Notes: generated by a model from the letters alone, not told the origin. Shown: positions 1 to 6,786, counted from the stretch's first letter. The stretch: 6,786 bases of DNA from Desulfobacteraceae bacterium 4572_19 (GCA_002084385.1 NBLS01000024.1:1-6786), one strand, 5' to 3'. Made by a program: numbers and translations.

Positions 1-864
1 TGTTTTATTATTTTCAATGTTATTATTTTTTATTTCGGTAATTAATCTGGACTTTCCAATACCAGCATCACCTGTAAGTAAAACTATACTCCCTTTTTTG
101 TTCTGCTGAAGGTTAAAAATTGCATGGTTAATTTTTGCAAATTCAGTTTTTCTTCCTGTAAACTTGGTGGAAAGATTATGAATACAGTTAATTTTATCAG
201 GATTTTTATTTTCGTTAATAACTTTATATGTAAGAATGGAGGATTTTTTTCCCTTAAAAATTATAGGGTTTAGTTCTTTAAAATTAAAATATCCCTTGGC
301 TCTTTGAAAAGTATTATACCCGACAATAATTTCATTAGATTGTGCAAAATTCACAAAGCGTGAAGCCACATTTACCATATCTCCAGTAACCTCGTGAACT
401 CCTTTTTGTGATGTTTGGGTTACCACAAGGCCGGTGTTAATGCCAGAGTGCATGGTAAGGGGGAATTCTATTATTTTATTAAATTTTTTACTTTTTTTGG
501 AAACTGTTTTATGAATTTCAAGTGCTGCCTTAATTGCTCTTATCGGATCGTCTTCGTGTATTGTCGGTACACCAAAAAGAGCCATAACTTCATCTCCGAT
601 AAATTTATCAACGGTTCCTCCATATCGTTTAATAATAATTTCAATTTCTCTATAAAGAAATTGTAAAATATTTGATATATCTTCTGGATCAAGTTTTGAT
701 GAAAGGGCAGTGAAATTTGAAAGATCTGAAAAAAGAATAGTTACATTTTTTCTTTCTCCAACACGAAATAAGTTGTTTACGGGTGTTTTTAGTAGTAAAG
801 CACCGCACTGACCACAGTACCGCATATTTTGAGGATTTTCAAAAAAGCATTTTTGACATCTCAT
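1..864 (-). CDS. Zinc-ribbon / class III nucleotide cyclase / AAA ATPase protein (3' end beyond window)
   Basis: The 288 residues visible are the N-terminal part; the frame is open to the left edge. Residues 3-20 form a zinc ribbon (C3, C6, C17, C20: CxxC-x10-CxxC). Residues about 40-215 are a class III adenylate/guanylate cyclase catalytic domain. Metal-binding aspartates are D47 (LFSDLSNFT) and D91 (KFIGDEVMALFG), the purine-selecting lysine is K87, and the transition-state pair is N165 and R169 (GDMVNVASR). The position that is Asp in many adenylate cyclases, and often Thr in this subfamily, is E158. All key residues are present, so activity is likely, and K87 favours ATP and cAMP. A Walker A motif follows (GDAGIGKS, K271), opening an AAA_16-type ATPase. 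Relatives of this architecture are usually large soluble proteins ending in TPR-like repeats; that end is outside the window. The ATG at 864 starts exactly at the zinc ribbon and has only a weak GGGAAG upstream. The frame stays open to a stop at 976-978, but that extension runs through a hairpin. Substrate and trigger cannot be told from sequence. Confidence 0.9.
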   Translation of the reverse strand, partial: MRCQKCFFENPQNMRYCGQCGALLLKTPVNNLFRVGERKNVTILFSDLSNFTALSSKLDPEDISNILQFLYREIEIIIKRYGGTVDKFIGDEVMALFGVPTIHEDDPIRAIKAALEIHKTVSKKSKKFNKIIEFPLTMHSGINTGLVVTQTSQKGVHEVTGDMVNVASRFVNFAQSNEIIVGYNTFQRAKGYFNFKELNPIIFKGKKSSILTYKVINENKNPDKINCIHNLSTKFTGRKTEFAKINHAIFNLQQNKKGSIVLLTGDAGIGKSRLITEIKNNNIENNKT

Positions 865-891
865 ATGACTAAGCTTCCCAAGTAAATTTTG

Positions 892-978
892 TAAGCGTTC
901 ACACTTATCTTTGCATAACCAGCTTGTAATATATAGGACAAGCTGGTTATGCGAATATAAGACACTTGTGAACGCTTA
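892..978. repeat. Large interrupted hairpin upstream of the cyclase gene
   Basis: A palindrome in the spacer between the PBP stop and the cyclase start. The outer arms are 12 perfect bp (892-903 with 967-978, TAAGCGTTCACA and its complement). The inner arms are 15 perfect bp (913-927 with 938-952, GCATAACCAGCTTGT). Between them, 904-912 pairs with 953-961 with one mismatch and one G-U, leaving a 5-nt bulge at 962-966. The loop is 928-937. On the minus strand the hairpin ends 27 nt before the cyclase ATG. No T-run follows on the minus strand, so it is not a typical intrinsic terminator. It could be a dispersed palindromic repeat, an mRNA stability or processing element, or a leader structure. 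Confidence 0.8.
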
Positions 979-1010
979 GAAATGTGAGATTATCGAAAAA
1001 TCACATTTCT
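978..1010. repeat. Second, smaller hairpin abutting the large one
   Basis: Ten perfect base pairs, AGAAATGTGA at 978-987 with TCACATTTCT at 1001-1010, and a 13-nt loop. It shares its edge base with the larger hairpin, so the two sit back to back and form one structured block between the PBP stop codon and the cyclase start. A further GTGAACG at 1016-1022 repeats the core of the neighbouring hairpin (968-974) and could compete to pair with CGTTCAC at 896-902. There is no T-tract on the minus side, so termination is possible but not supported. Confidence 0.65.
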
Positions 1011-1033
1011 TATTCGTGAACGGTTGCTAAATT

Positions 1034-2989
1034 TTAATGCGGTTCATTGCCTTTTCGAAAAAAAGCTGTTACTGCATTTCGTGTTTTTTCATTTTTAGTA
1101 ACAGGTAATCCGGTTGTAGAGTTTATAGCTATTTGAACAATCTCATCAGGGATATCAAAGTACTGGTAGGAGCCAAAAGAAGATTTATCCGTAAAATATT
1201 TGGCCATAAAATCTATCCATATGGGAAGTGCTGCTTTTGCACCTGTCTCCCATCTTCCAAGGGTTTTATTATTATCTAACCCGACCCAGACTCCGGTGGC
1301 AATCTCAGGAGAAAAACCGAGAAAAAGAGCATCTTTGTAATTATCGGTTGTACCTGTTTTGCCGGCAGAAGGTTTATTAAGAATTTTGGCTTTACGTCCG
1401 GTACCTTCAGAAATAACTGCTTGTAGCATATTTGTTATTATGGCAGCACCTGGTCTTGACATAACTATTTTTTTACGAGGTTTTACTCTCCATATTGTTT
1501 GGCCGTTTGATGCGATAATTTCAGTAATGCCAAAAGGTTCAATATACTCTCCTTTTCTTCCAAAAACTGCATATGCTGCGGTAAGTTCAAGCAGGGTAAC
1601 TTCTGATGTACCAAGGGCAAGGGAGAGGTTGGCGTTAAGGTGGGATTTTATACCCAGTGAGTGTGCAAATTTGACTAAAGAAGCAGGCCCTAATATCTCT
1701 ATAAGTCTGACAGCCGGAATATTTTTTGATAATGCAAGGGCCTTTCTAAATGTCATTTCTCCTTTATAGTTATTTGAAAAATTTTTTGGCCTCCAATTTT
1801 TTTTACCATACATTTTAAAAGATATCGGGGCATCAAGAAGTAAACTGTTTTGTGGAAAATTACGTTCAATTGCAAGTGCAAAAATAAAGGCTTTAAAAGT
1901 TGAACCGGGTTGTCGTTTGGCTGTAGTTGCTCGATTGTAAGAACTTTTTGAATAATTTTTTCCACCTGTCATTGCAATTATTCCACCGGTTTTAATATCA
2001 ATACTAATAAGAGCTCCTTGGGCTCCGGCAGACTTAATTGCTTTTTTTTTCATTCTTTTATCTAATTGATCAAGGCCTTTATTAATTGCAATGTCTGCTG
2101 TTTGCTGCATATCAAGCGATAGTGTGGTATAGACTGTTAGACCTTGCTGGTAAAGGGCGGTGGAGCCAACTATCTCTTCAAGGGTGGTTTTGATATAATC
2201 AATAAAATATGGAGCTTTTACTTGTCTGTTACTACGATTTGCTAATACAAGTTTTTCCTTGCAGGCATTTTTATAATCATTTTTGGATATTATGCCGGTT
2301 TTAAACATTTGTTTTAGGACGAGATTTCTGCGTTTAATAGAGCGTTTGGGGTTTACCAAGGGAGAATATCTCGATGGTGCTTTGGGCATACCGGCAATAA
2401 GAGCACATTCAGATAAAGTTAATTGATCGGTTGATTTTCCAAAGAAAATTTTTGCGGCAGATTTTACACCGTATGCACCACTTCCAAAGTAAACCTGGTT
2501 AAGGTATATTGCAAGTAGCTCATTTTTAGTGTAACGTCTTTCTAATTGCAATGCGAGAATAGCCTCTCTTATTTTTCTTATTATTGTTTTTTTGGAAGAT
2601 AGAAAAAGTGTTTTGGAAAGTTGCTGTGTAATAGTGCTTGCACCCTCAACAAATTTTCCGGCTATGATATCTTTAATAATTGCTCTTGATATTCCTTTAA
2701 TATCAACTCCACAATGTTTATAAAAATTCCTGTCTTCAGTGGCGATAAGACCTTTTATTAGGAAGTTTGGCATTTTGCTTAATGGAATTGGGTCTCGTTT
2801 TTCTTTATATAATTCTGCTATAAGTTTTTTTTCTACGGAATATATGCGAGTTATTGCAGCAGGCTTGAAAGAGTCAAGTTGTGTTATCTGGGGAAGGTCA
2901 AAAGTAACAGCAAAGAAAAAACCCGATAGCAACCCCATAAATAAACCGGAAAACAAAACAATTATAATTAGAAAATTCGTTCGTTTCAC
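1034..2989 (-). CDS. mrcA: Class A penicillin-binding protein 1A (glycosyltransferase + transpeptidase)
   Basis: A bifunctional peptidoglycan synthase of 651 residues with the GTG start at 2987-2989, anchored in the inner membrane with both enzyme domains in the periplasm. It polymerises lipid II into glycan strands and cross-links the peptides. A cytoplasmic VKRTN start leads into one membrane segment (about residues 5-28). The family 51 glycosyltransferase follows with EDRNFYKH (catalytic E85), ASTITQQLSKTLFL, RKIREAILALQLE (second Glu, E142) and the YLNQVYFGSGAYGV motif. The transpeptidase has nucleophile S363 in STFK, S421-K-N in the SxN motif, and KTGTT starting at K544. All catalytic motifs are intact, and the length is on the short side for PBP1A. 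The frame is open further upstream to a TTG at 3124 (696 residues; an in-frame ATG lies at 3110-3112), but those 45 residues lie largely in a palindromic repeat and precede the natural membrane-anchor start. AGGA at 3001-3004 serves the GTG. ponA/mrcA are alternative names; the family assignment is firm. Confidence 0.93.
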   Translation of the reverse strand: MKRTNFLIIIVLFSGLFMGLLSGFFFAVTFDLPQITQLDSFKPAAITRIYSVEKKLIAELYKEKRDPIPLSKMPNFLIKGLIATEDRNFYKHCGVDIKGISRAIIKDIIAGKFVEGASTITQQLSKTLFLSSKKTIIRKIREAILALQLERRYTKNELLAIYLNQVYFGSGAYGVKSAAKIFFGKSTDQLTLSECALIAGMPKAPSRYSPLVNPKRSIKRRNLVLKQMFKTGIISKNDYKNACKEKLVLANRSNRQVKAPYFIDYIKTTLEEIVGSTALYQQGLTVYTTLSLDMQQTADIAINKGLDQLDKRMKKKAIKSAGAQGALISIDIKTGGIIAMTGGKNYSKSSYNRATTAKRQPGSTFKAFIFALAIERNFPQNSLLLDAPISFKMYGKKNWRPKNFSNNYKGEMTFRKALALSKNIPAVRLIEILGPASLVKFAHSLGIKSHLNANLSLALGTSEVTLLELTAAYAVFGRKGEYIEPFGITEIIASNGQTIWRVKPRKKIVMSRPGAAIITNMLQAVISEGTGRKAKILNKPSAGKTGTTDNYKDALFLGFSPEIATGVWVGLDNNKTLGRWETGAKAALPIWIDFMAKYFTDKSSFGSYQYFDIPDEIVQIAINSTTGLPVTKNEKTRNAVTAFFRKGNEPH

Positions 2990-3000
2990 CTGAAGTTGTA

Positions 3001-3004
3001 TCCT
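3001..3004 (-). promoter_or_regulatory. Shine-Dalgarno for the PBP1A GTG start
   Basis: Read on the minus strand this is AGGA, 11 nt before the GTG at 2989. The spacing is slightly long but usable. The other in-frame starts (TTG 3124, ATG 3112, GTG 3022) have no comparable purine-rich site just upstream, so this site supports the shorter protein. It sits 6 nt beyond the edge of the 3011-3176 palindrome, so folding of that element in the mRNA could affect access to it. Confidence 0.5.
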
Positions 3005-3010
3005 TTTTAC

Positions 3011-3176
3011 CTTAGGGTTCACAAAAAAATAAATTGTATTTCTTGGGTGTTGAGATTTTGATTGGGTTACGTTGTGAAAGCGTAAGAATACTAACGTACT
3101 TTGAGCTTTCATAACGTAATCCAATTAAGCATATTAGCGTTTGAGAAGTACAAGCTATTTTTTTGTGAGCCCTTAG
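3011..3176 (+). repeat. 166-bp long-hairpin element (MITE-like, or encoding a structured RNA)
   Basis: An imperfect palindrome fills the gap between the HEAT-receiver stop and the PBP Shine-Dalgarno. The arms are 3011-3086 and 3100-3176, with a loop at 3087-3099. The tips 3011-3031 and 3156-3176 match in 19 of 21 positions (CTTAGGGTTCACA-type ends followed by seven A/T). The inner arms 3061-3081 and 3105-3125 match in 19 of 21. By hand alignment, about 69 of 76 positions can pair in plus-strand RNA: about 55 Watson-Crick and 14 G-U. There are 7 mismatches and one bulge (near 3126). On the minus strand the 14 G-U pairs become A-C mismatches, so the plus-strand RNA folds much better; hence the plus strand given here. 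The form resembles a miniature inverted-repeat element, but no clear target-site duplication is seen. An RNA from this strand would be antisense to the leader of the PBP gene. Confidence 0.75.
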
Positions 3177-3180
3177 TCCC

Positions 3181-4851
3181 TTACACTTTTTTTAGTAATC
3201 TGGAAATTGCAAGATTAAATTCATCATCTGTAAAAGGTTTATGCAGTAACCTGTTAATTCCAAATTTTCTAACCGAATTATTATCAATTTTAATTGTGGT
3301 GCCAGATTTGCCGGAACCGGTAAACTCTTTTTGGGTAGTAAATATCATAATGGGAAGTTCGTCAATAGGGTACAAGGTTCTTGCAGCTTTCGCTAACTGT
3401 AAACCATTTATTATCGGCATATTAAGATCTGTTATTAGAAAATCCGGTTTATTCTTTTTTATTTCCTTTATTGCTTCGGCAGGATATTCAAATGTTTGTA
3501 CATCATAACCAAGGTTGTTAAGTTTTCCCATAGCAAGCCGTAGCATCATTTTTGAATCGTCAACTACAAATGCCAGCGGTTTCTCCCTTTGTGGTTTATC
3601 CGGTTTTTTAACTGATGATGCTATTTTTTCTGAAAGCTCTTTTTTCCCTTTTTGGCGAAGTGTTTTTAAAAAATGCTCTCGGGTAGAGGCTGGAGCTTTA
3701 TTTGAAAGGTGGTCAGTTGCAAGTTTTACAAATGAATCTGAATCAATTAGAAAATTAAAAACATTATCAGATTGGGAATTAATTAATGCTGCAACAGCAT
3801 TTGTGGCATCCTTTCCTCCCTCGGATACAACATTCTTCAAGCCGGCAACGAGTACTCCAGAAATATTATTGTCTATTGCTTTTGCAGCTGCCATTCGAAC
3901 CTGTTCATCGGGGTCATTAAGGCCGGACGCTAAAATAATTGCAGATTTTGGTGATGGTAATCGTTCCATGGCTTCAAAGACAGCATATCTTATATTTGAA
4001 TCTGAAGGTTGATTATTAATAACCTTGAATATGGCAGGCAGTGCAGTAACATCACCAATAGTACCAAGGGTATTTAACGTATGAATCATGGTATCCGAAT
4101 CAGTTTTATCAAGATTGTTCATTAGCGTTGGTACAGCTTTAGGACCAATTTTAATAATTTGATCCATGGCAATATTTCTTACATCTGTCATTGGGGATGA
4201 TAAAAGTTCCGTTAGTTTATCAATGGAGTATTGATCCTGAATTGATGCAATCGCATTGACAATAACTTTATCTGTGTCAGGATCACCGCCCAAGCTGTGG
4301 AAAAGATACTCTACCGCTTCAGCATCTCCAATTTCCCCGAGAGATTGTGCCGCAAGGGCTTTAAGCTCGTTGTTCTCTGATACAATTATTTTTGCAAGGT
4401 AGGGAATACTTGATTTTTGTCCGGCTGTGCCTATTGCTTTGATAGCTGCTTTAACAAGGTCTGGTTGGGCTTTGGAAATAATAATATTTTCAAGCAGAGG
4501 TGCCGCTTTACTGATTTTCAGATCACCTGCTACTTTTATATAAAGTATCTGGTTCTCCTTGTCTCCGTTATTAATATATTCAACAACAAGATCATGGTTA
4601 CCGTATGATTTATCAAGAATAATTTGATATAGTTGTTCACGTACTTCTTGACTTTCTATTTTTACACGAGCAAGATTTTCAAGAAGTGGGTAAGCTGTTT
4701 CATTGTTTGTTTTGCCAAGCGTCATAATGGCCATTTTCTGAGCCTGAACACTGATATCACCAGAAAACTGAAGAAGGGCTTTTGCTTTAACCATATCTTG
4801 CTCGTTAAGGCAAAATATAAGTTCATCTATATAATCTTTGTCGTAACTCAT
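3181..4851 (-). CDS. HEAT-repeat protein with C-terminal CheY-like receiver domain
   Basis: A soluble cytoplasmic protein of 556 residues with no signal or membrane segment. Residues about 5-400 are an array of about ten HEAT-like helical repeats (recurring patterns such as ALAAQSLGEIGDAEAVEYL and VRMAAAKAI), which usually bind partner proteins. A Lys/Pro-rich linker (about 405-424) leads to a receiver domain (425-556). All phosphorylation residues are present: acidic pair D431/D432, phosphoacceptor D475 in TDLNMP, T505, and K538 in HKPF. T505 and K538 are 33 residues apart, about ten more than in CheY, because of a Gly/Ser-rich insert (about 511-525). The ATG at 4851 has AGGA 5 nt upstream, directly after the cheR stop, so translation is probably coupled. 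Position after cheB and cheR suggests a phosphorylation-switched scaffold or output protein of that chemosensory system, with CheA as the likely donor. That role is inferred; I recognise the domains but no named gene. Confidence 0.88.
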   Translation of the reverse strand: MSYDKDYIDELIFCLNEQDMVKAKALLQFSGDISVQAQKMAIMTLGKTNNETAYPLLENLARVKIESQEVREQLYQIILDKSYGNHDLVVEYINNGDKENQILYIKVAGDLKISKAAPLLENIIISKAQPDLVKAAIKAIGTAGQKSSIPYLAKIIVSENNELKALAAQSLGEIGDAEAVEYLFHSLGGDPDTDKVIVNAIASIQDQYSIDKLTELLSSPMTDVRNIAMDQIIKIGPKAVPTLMNNLDKTDSDTMIHTLNTLGTIGDVTALPAIFKVINNQPSDSNIRYAVFEAMERLPSPKSAIILASGLNDPDEQVRMAAAKAIDNNISGVLVAGLKNVVSEGGKDATNAVAALINSQSDNVFNFLIDSDSFVKLATDHLSNKAPASTREHFLKTLRQKGKKELSEKIASSVKKPDKPQREKPLAFVVDDSKMMLRLAMGKLNNLGYDVQTFEYPAEAIKEIKKNKPDFLITDLNMPIINGLQLAKAARTLYPIDELPIMIFTTQKEFTGSGKSGTTIKIDNNSVRKFGINRLLHKPFTDDEFNLAISRLLKKV

Positions 4852-4860
4852 TTTAATCCT

Positions 4861-5700
4861 TTATTTTAATTGGTAAAAAACAGAATTTAAATACCTTTGT
4901 GATTTAAAAAGGTCTGTGTCATTTGTTAATGATTCAGTGGCTCCAATAATAAGATAACCATCCGGTGCAAGGCAACTTGCTATTTTTTTATAAATTTTCC
5001 TTCGGTCTTCCGGTGTAAAATATATCATAACATTTCGGCATAGAATTAAATCAAATTTTCCAAGTCCTATAAAAGGTTTCATCAGATTCATTTTTCTAAA
5101 CATAACCATTGCTCTGATTTCGTCTTTTATTTTCCATAAGTCTCCGTCTTTATTGAAAAATTTTTGTAACTTGTTTGCCGTAAGTCCCCTTGAAACTTCA
5201 AACTTATTATATTTCCCATAACTTGCTTGTGCTATTGCCGCATCTGAAATATCTGTTCCAAGTAATTTGATATTAACTTTTTTTTCATCAAGGGATAATT
5301 CGCTTAAAAGCATTGCGATACTATATATCTCTTGTCCTGTTGAATTGGCTGCACTCCAGAGACGAATATTTGTTCTTAAATTGCTCTTGCCTCCACCTGT
5401 TCGAGTGTCAATTAAATCTGGAAATATTTTATGCTGGAGAAGATTGAAAGGAGACATATCACGAAAAAAATATGTTTCATTTGTTGATATGGCATCAATA
5501 ATTTTTTTTTCAATTTTCTTCCCAGCTTCTCGCTTTGATTCCCGACAAAGATCGCTATATGATTTAAGTCCATTCTCTTCAAGGATAGGATTTAATCTTG
5601 TCTCAATAAGGTATTCCTTACCTTTGGCAAGGAATATTCCTGATATATCGAAGATGTATTTCGAAAGTAGTATAAACTCAGCAGGTTTTATTTTAACCAT
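4861..5700 (-). CDS. cheR: Chemotaxis protein methyltransferase CheR
   Basis: It transfers methyl groups from S-adenosylmethionine to glutamates of chemoreceptors, the adaptation arm opposed by CheB. It is 279 residues, normal for a stand-alone CheR without a TPR tail. The N-terminal helical domain is residues 1-75. TNETYFFRD at 73-81 carries the conserved R80. The SAM-binding domain starts at RLWSAANSTGQEIYS (113-127), where E124 is kept; the usual Cys or Ala before STG is Asn here. LGTDIS (147-152) supplies the ribose-binding D150. Near the end are LCRNVMIYF and LIIGATESL, both typical of CheR. The ATG at 5700 has GAGG (5710-5713) 9 nt upstream, lying in the last codons of cheB; the stop-to-start gap is 6 nt. 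The next gene starts 9 nt after its stop, so all three are almost certainly one transcript. Confidence 0.96.
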   Translation of the reverse strand: MVKIKPAEFILLSKYIFDISGIFLAKGKEYLIETRLNPILEENGLKSYSDLCRESKREAGKKIEKKIIDAISTNETYFFRDMSPFNLLQHKIFPDLIDTRTGGGKSNLRTNIRLWSAANSTGQEIYSIAMLLSELSLDEKKVNIKLLGTDISDAAIAQASYGKYNKFEVSRGLTANKLQKFFNKDGDLWKIKDEIRAMVMFRKMNLMKPFIGLGKFDLILCRNVMIYFTPEDRRKIYKKIASCLAPDGYLIIGATESLTNDTDLFKSQRYLNSVFYQLK

Positions 5701-5706
5701 ATGCTT

Positions 5707-6786
5707 TTACCTCGATTTTTTTACTGTTTTAACAATTTCTGATGCAATGGAATTAAGAGGTGATACTGTATCTACAATTCCTGATTCTATAGGTTTTTTC
5801 GGCATACCGTATATGGTGCATGTTGCGGCATTTTGGCCAATTATTGTGGCACCGGTATTTTTCATAAGTTGTAAACCTGCCGAACCATCAGACCCCATCC
5901 CTGTCATAATTACGCCTGTTGCTCTTCCCACAAAATGGTGGGCAACTGATCTGAAGAGATAATCAGCAGATGGTTTGCAACCATTTTCAGGAGGATCATC
6001 AGTGATTTTAATTATTCTGTTTTTGCCATCTGCTCCTGCGATAATTTTCATTTGTTTTCCACCAGGTGCAATATATGCAGTATTGGGTTTAAGAATTTCT
6101 TTATCTTCAGCCTCTTTTACATCAATTGCACACTTTGCATTTAAACTTTTTGCCAAAGATTGGGTAAACATGGGTGGCATATGCTGAACAATTACAATTG
6201 GCACACCAATATTATCAGGCAGAGCCGGCATCATTTTGGAAAGTGCATTAGGTCCACCTGTGGAAATTCCAATAGCAATAATTTCAGATTTTGTTCCCGG
6301 TCGTCTGATGGAAGATTTTATGGGTGTGGGGCGTTTTACCACAGGCGTAGTTAATTTTTTGATGGGTGTAAACTTAGTTTTTCTGTTTTTTTGTTTTTGA
6401 AAGGCAAGTATTATCGGAGTAAGTGCTTTTTTTACTGCAAGTTTATTTTCACTCATTGTACCTGTTTGGGGTTTGGAAATAAAATCAAACGCACCTAACT
6501 CAAGAGCTCGGATTGTCATATCACTTCCATCGCTGGTCAACGTGCTTAACATAACAGCTTCAACCGGTTGTGAATTTTCCTTAATGGATGAAAGCACTTC
6601 AATTCCGTTCATTACTGGCATTTCAATATCAAGAGTTAAAAGATCAGGTTTTAATGAATTAATTCTTGAAAGAGCTATTTTCCCATTACTAGCACTTCCC
6701 ACAACTTCAACACCCGGAATTTCTGCCAGTACATCCCCAATAATTTTTCTATATACAATCGTGTCGTCAACAACTAATACTTTTAC
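5707..6786 (-). CDS. cheB: Protein-glutamate methylesterase/glutaminase CheB (5' end beyond window)
   Basis: It demethylates chemoreceptor glutamate methyl esters and deamidates receptor glutamines, and is switched on by phosphotransfer from CheA. The 359 visible residues begin VKVLVVDDT, the usual first strand of the receiver, so probably only a few residues are missing at the N-terminus. The GTG at 6700-6702 is internal and would cut off this strand. Receiver domain: acidic pair D7/D8, phosphoacceptor D53 in LDIEMPVMNG, and K105 in SKPQ. A Lys/Thr/Pro-rich linker (about 132-166) follows; TPIK occurs twice in it. The esterase domain carries the catalytic triad S175 (GISTGGP), H202 (VQHMPP) and D300 (MGSDGSAG), all intact. 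It is the first visible gene of the che operon, followed at 6 nt by cheR. Full function is expected. Confidence 0.96.
   Translation of the reverse strand, partial: VKVLVVDDTIVYRKIIGDVLAEIPGVEVVGSASNGKIALSRINSLKPDLLTLDIEMPVMNGIEVLSSIKENSQPVEAVMLSTLTSDGSDMTIRALELGAFDFISKPQTGTMSENKLAVKKALTPIILAFQKQKNRKTKFTPIKKLTTPVVKRPTPIKSSIRRPGTKSEIIAIGISTGGPNALSKMMPALPDNIGVPIVIVQHMPPMFTQSLAKSLNAKCAIDVKEAEDKEILKPNTAYIAPGGKQMKIIAGADGKNRIIKITDDPPENGCKPSADYLFRSVAHHFVGRATGVIMTGMGSDGSAGLQLMKNTGATIIGQNAATCTIYGMPKKPIESGIVDTVSPLNSIASEIVKTVKKSR

Noticed and set aside
892..1010. Intrinsic terminator of the PBP gene
   Set aside because: Stable stems exist, but no T-run follows either stem on the minus strand.
2963..2968. 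Plus-strand TATAAT as a promoter for an RNA through the long palindrome
   Set aside because: No -35 match at proper spacing, and it lies in the coding sequence of the PBP membrane anchor, which is AT-rich anyway.
3033..3038. Minus-strand TACAAT as a -10 box for the PBP gene
   Set aside because: The hexamer is good, but no convincing -35 lies 16-18 bp upstream; in AT-rich DNA this is expected by chance.
3011..3176. Integron attC site or IS200/IS605 end
   Set aside because: No GTTRRRY/RYYYAAC core pair at the tips, no integrase or transposase nearby, and no direct repeat flanking the element.
5267..5962. Plus-strand open frame of 231 codons, and other plus-strand frames at 415-666, 1359-1769, 3101-3508 and 3515-4012
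   Set aside because: They lie mostly or wholly opposite well-supported minus-strand genes, show no recognisable domain, and look like shadow frames.
5707..6702. cheB starting at the GTG at 6700-6702
   Set aside because: The frame continues upstream to the window edge and encodes the essential first receiver strand with the acidic pair (VKVLVVDD). The gene is truncated by the window rather than short.

Overview
The window reads as ordinary AT-rich bacterial chromosome. Every gene I can support lies on the minus strand, so in transcription order the window runs from its right edge to its left edge. The product set is two che-type methylation enzymes, a HEAT-repeat/receiver protein, a class A penicillin-binding protein, and a zinc-ribbon/class III cyclase/AAA protein. 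With the low-GC sequence, this suggests a Gram-negative, probably motile, Desulfobacterota-like bacterium (Desulfobacteraceae-like). That placement is inferred from protein style alone and is only moderately supported.

Right half (6786 to 3181): a tightly packed chemotaxis operon fragment. cheB is cut at its 5' end by the window edge. cheR follows after 6 nt, with its Shine-Dalgarno inside the end of cheB. A 556-residue protein with about ten HEAT-like repeats and a C-terminal CheY-type receiver follows after 9 nt. CheR adds and CheB removes methyl groups on chemoreceptors. The HEAT-receiver protein is probably an extra phosphorylation-dependent scaffold or output of the same pathway. The rest of the operon (cheA, cheW and receptors, if present) would lie beyond the right edge.

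Middle (3180 to 1034): a bifunctional class A PBP (PBP1A type), best started at a GTG at 2989 rather than at the longer TTG/ATG options. Between the HEAT-receiver stop and this start lies a 166-bp imperfect palindrome (3011-3176). Its arms differ almost only by changes that keep G-U pairing in a plus-strand RNA. This is the most unusual feature of the window.

Left part (1033 to 1): a 169-bp spacer filled by two hairpins (892-978 and 978-1010), then the start of a zinc-ribbon + class III nucleotide cyclase + AAA ATPase protein that runs off the left edge. The two spacers longer than 10 bp are both occupied by palindromic elements that share a GTTCACA/TGTGAAC-like core, which suggests a genome with dispersed hairpin or MITE-like repeats. 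No rRNA, tRNA, CRISPR array, transposase or integrase was seen.
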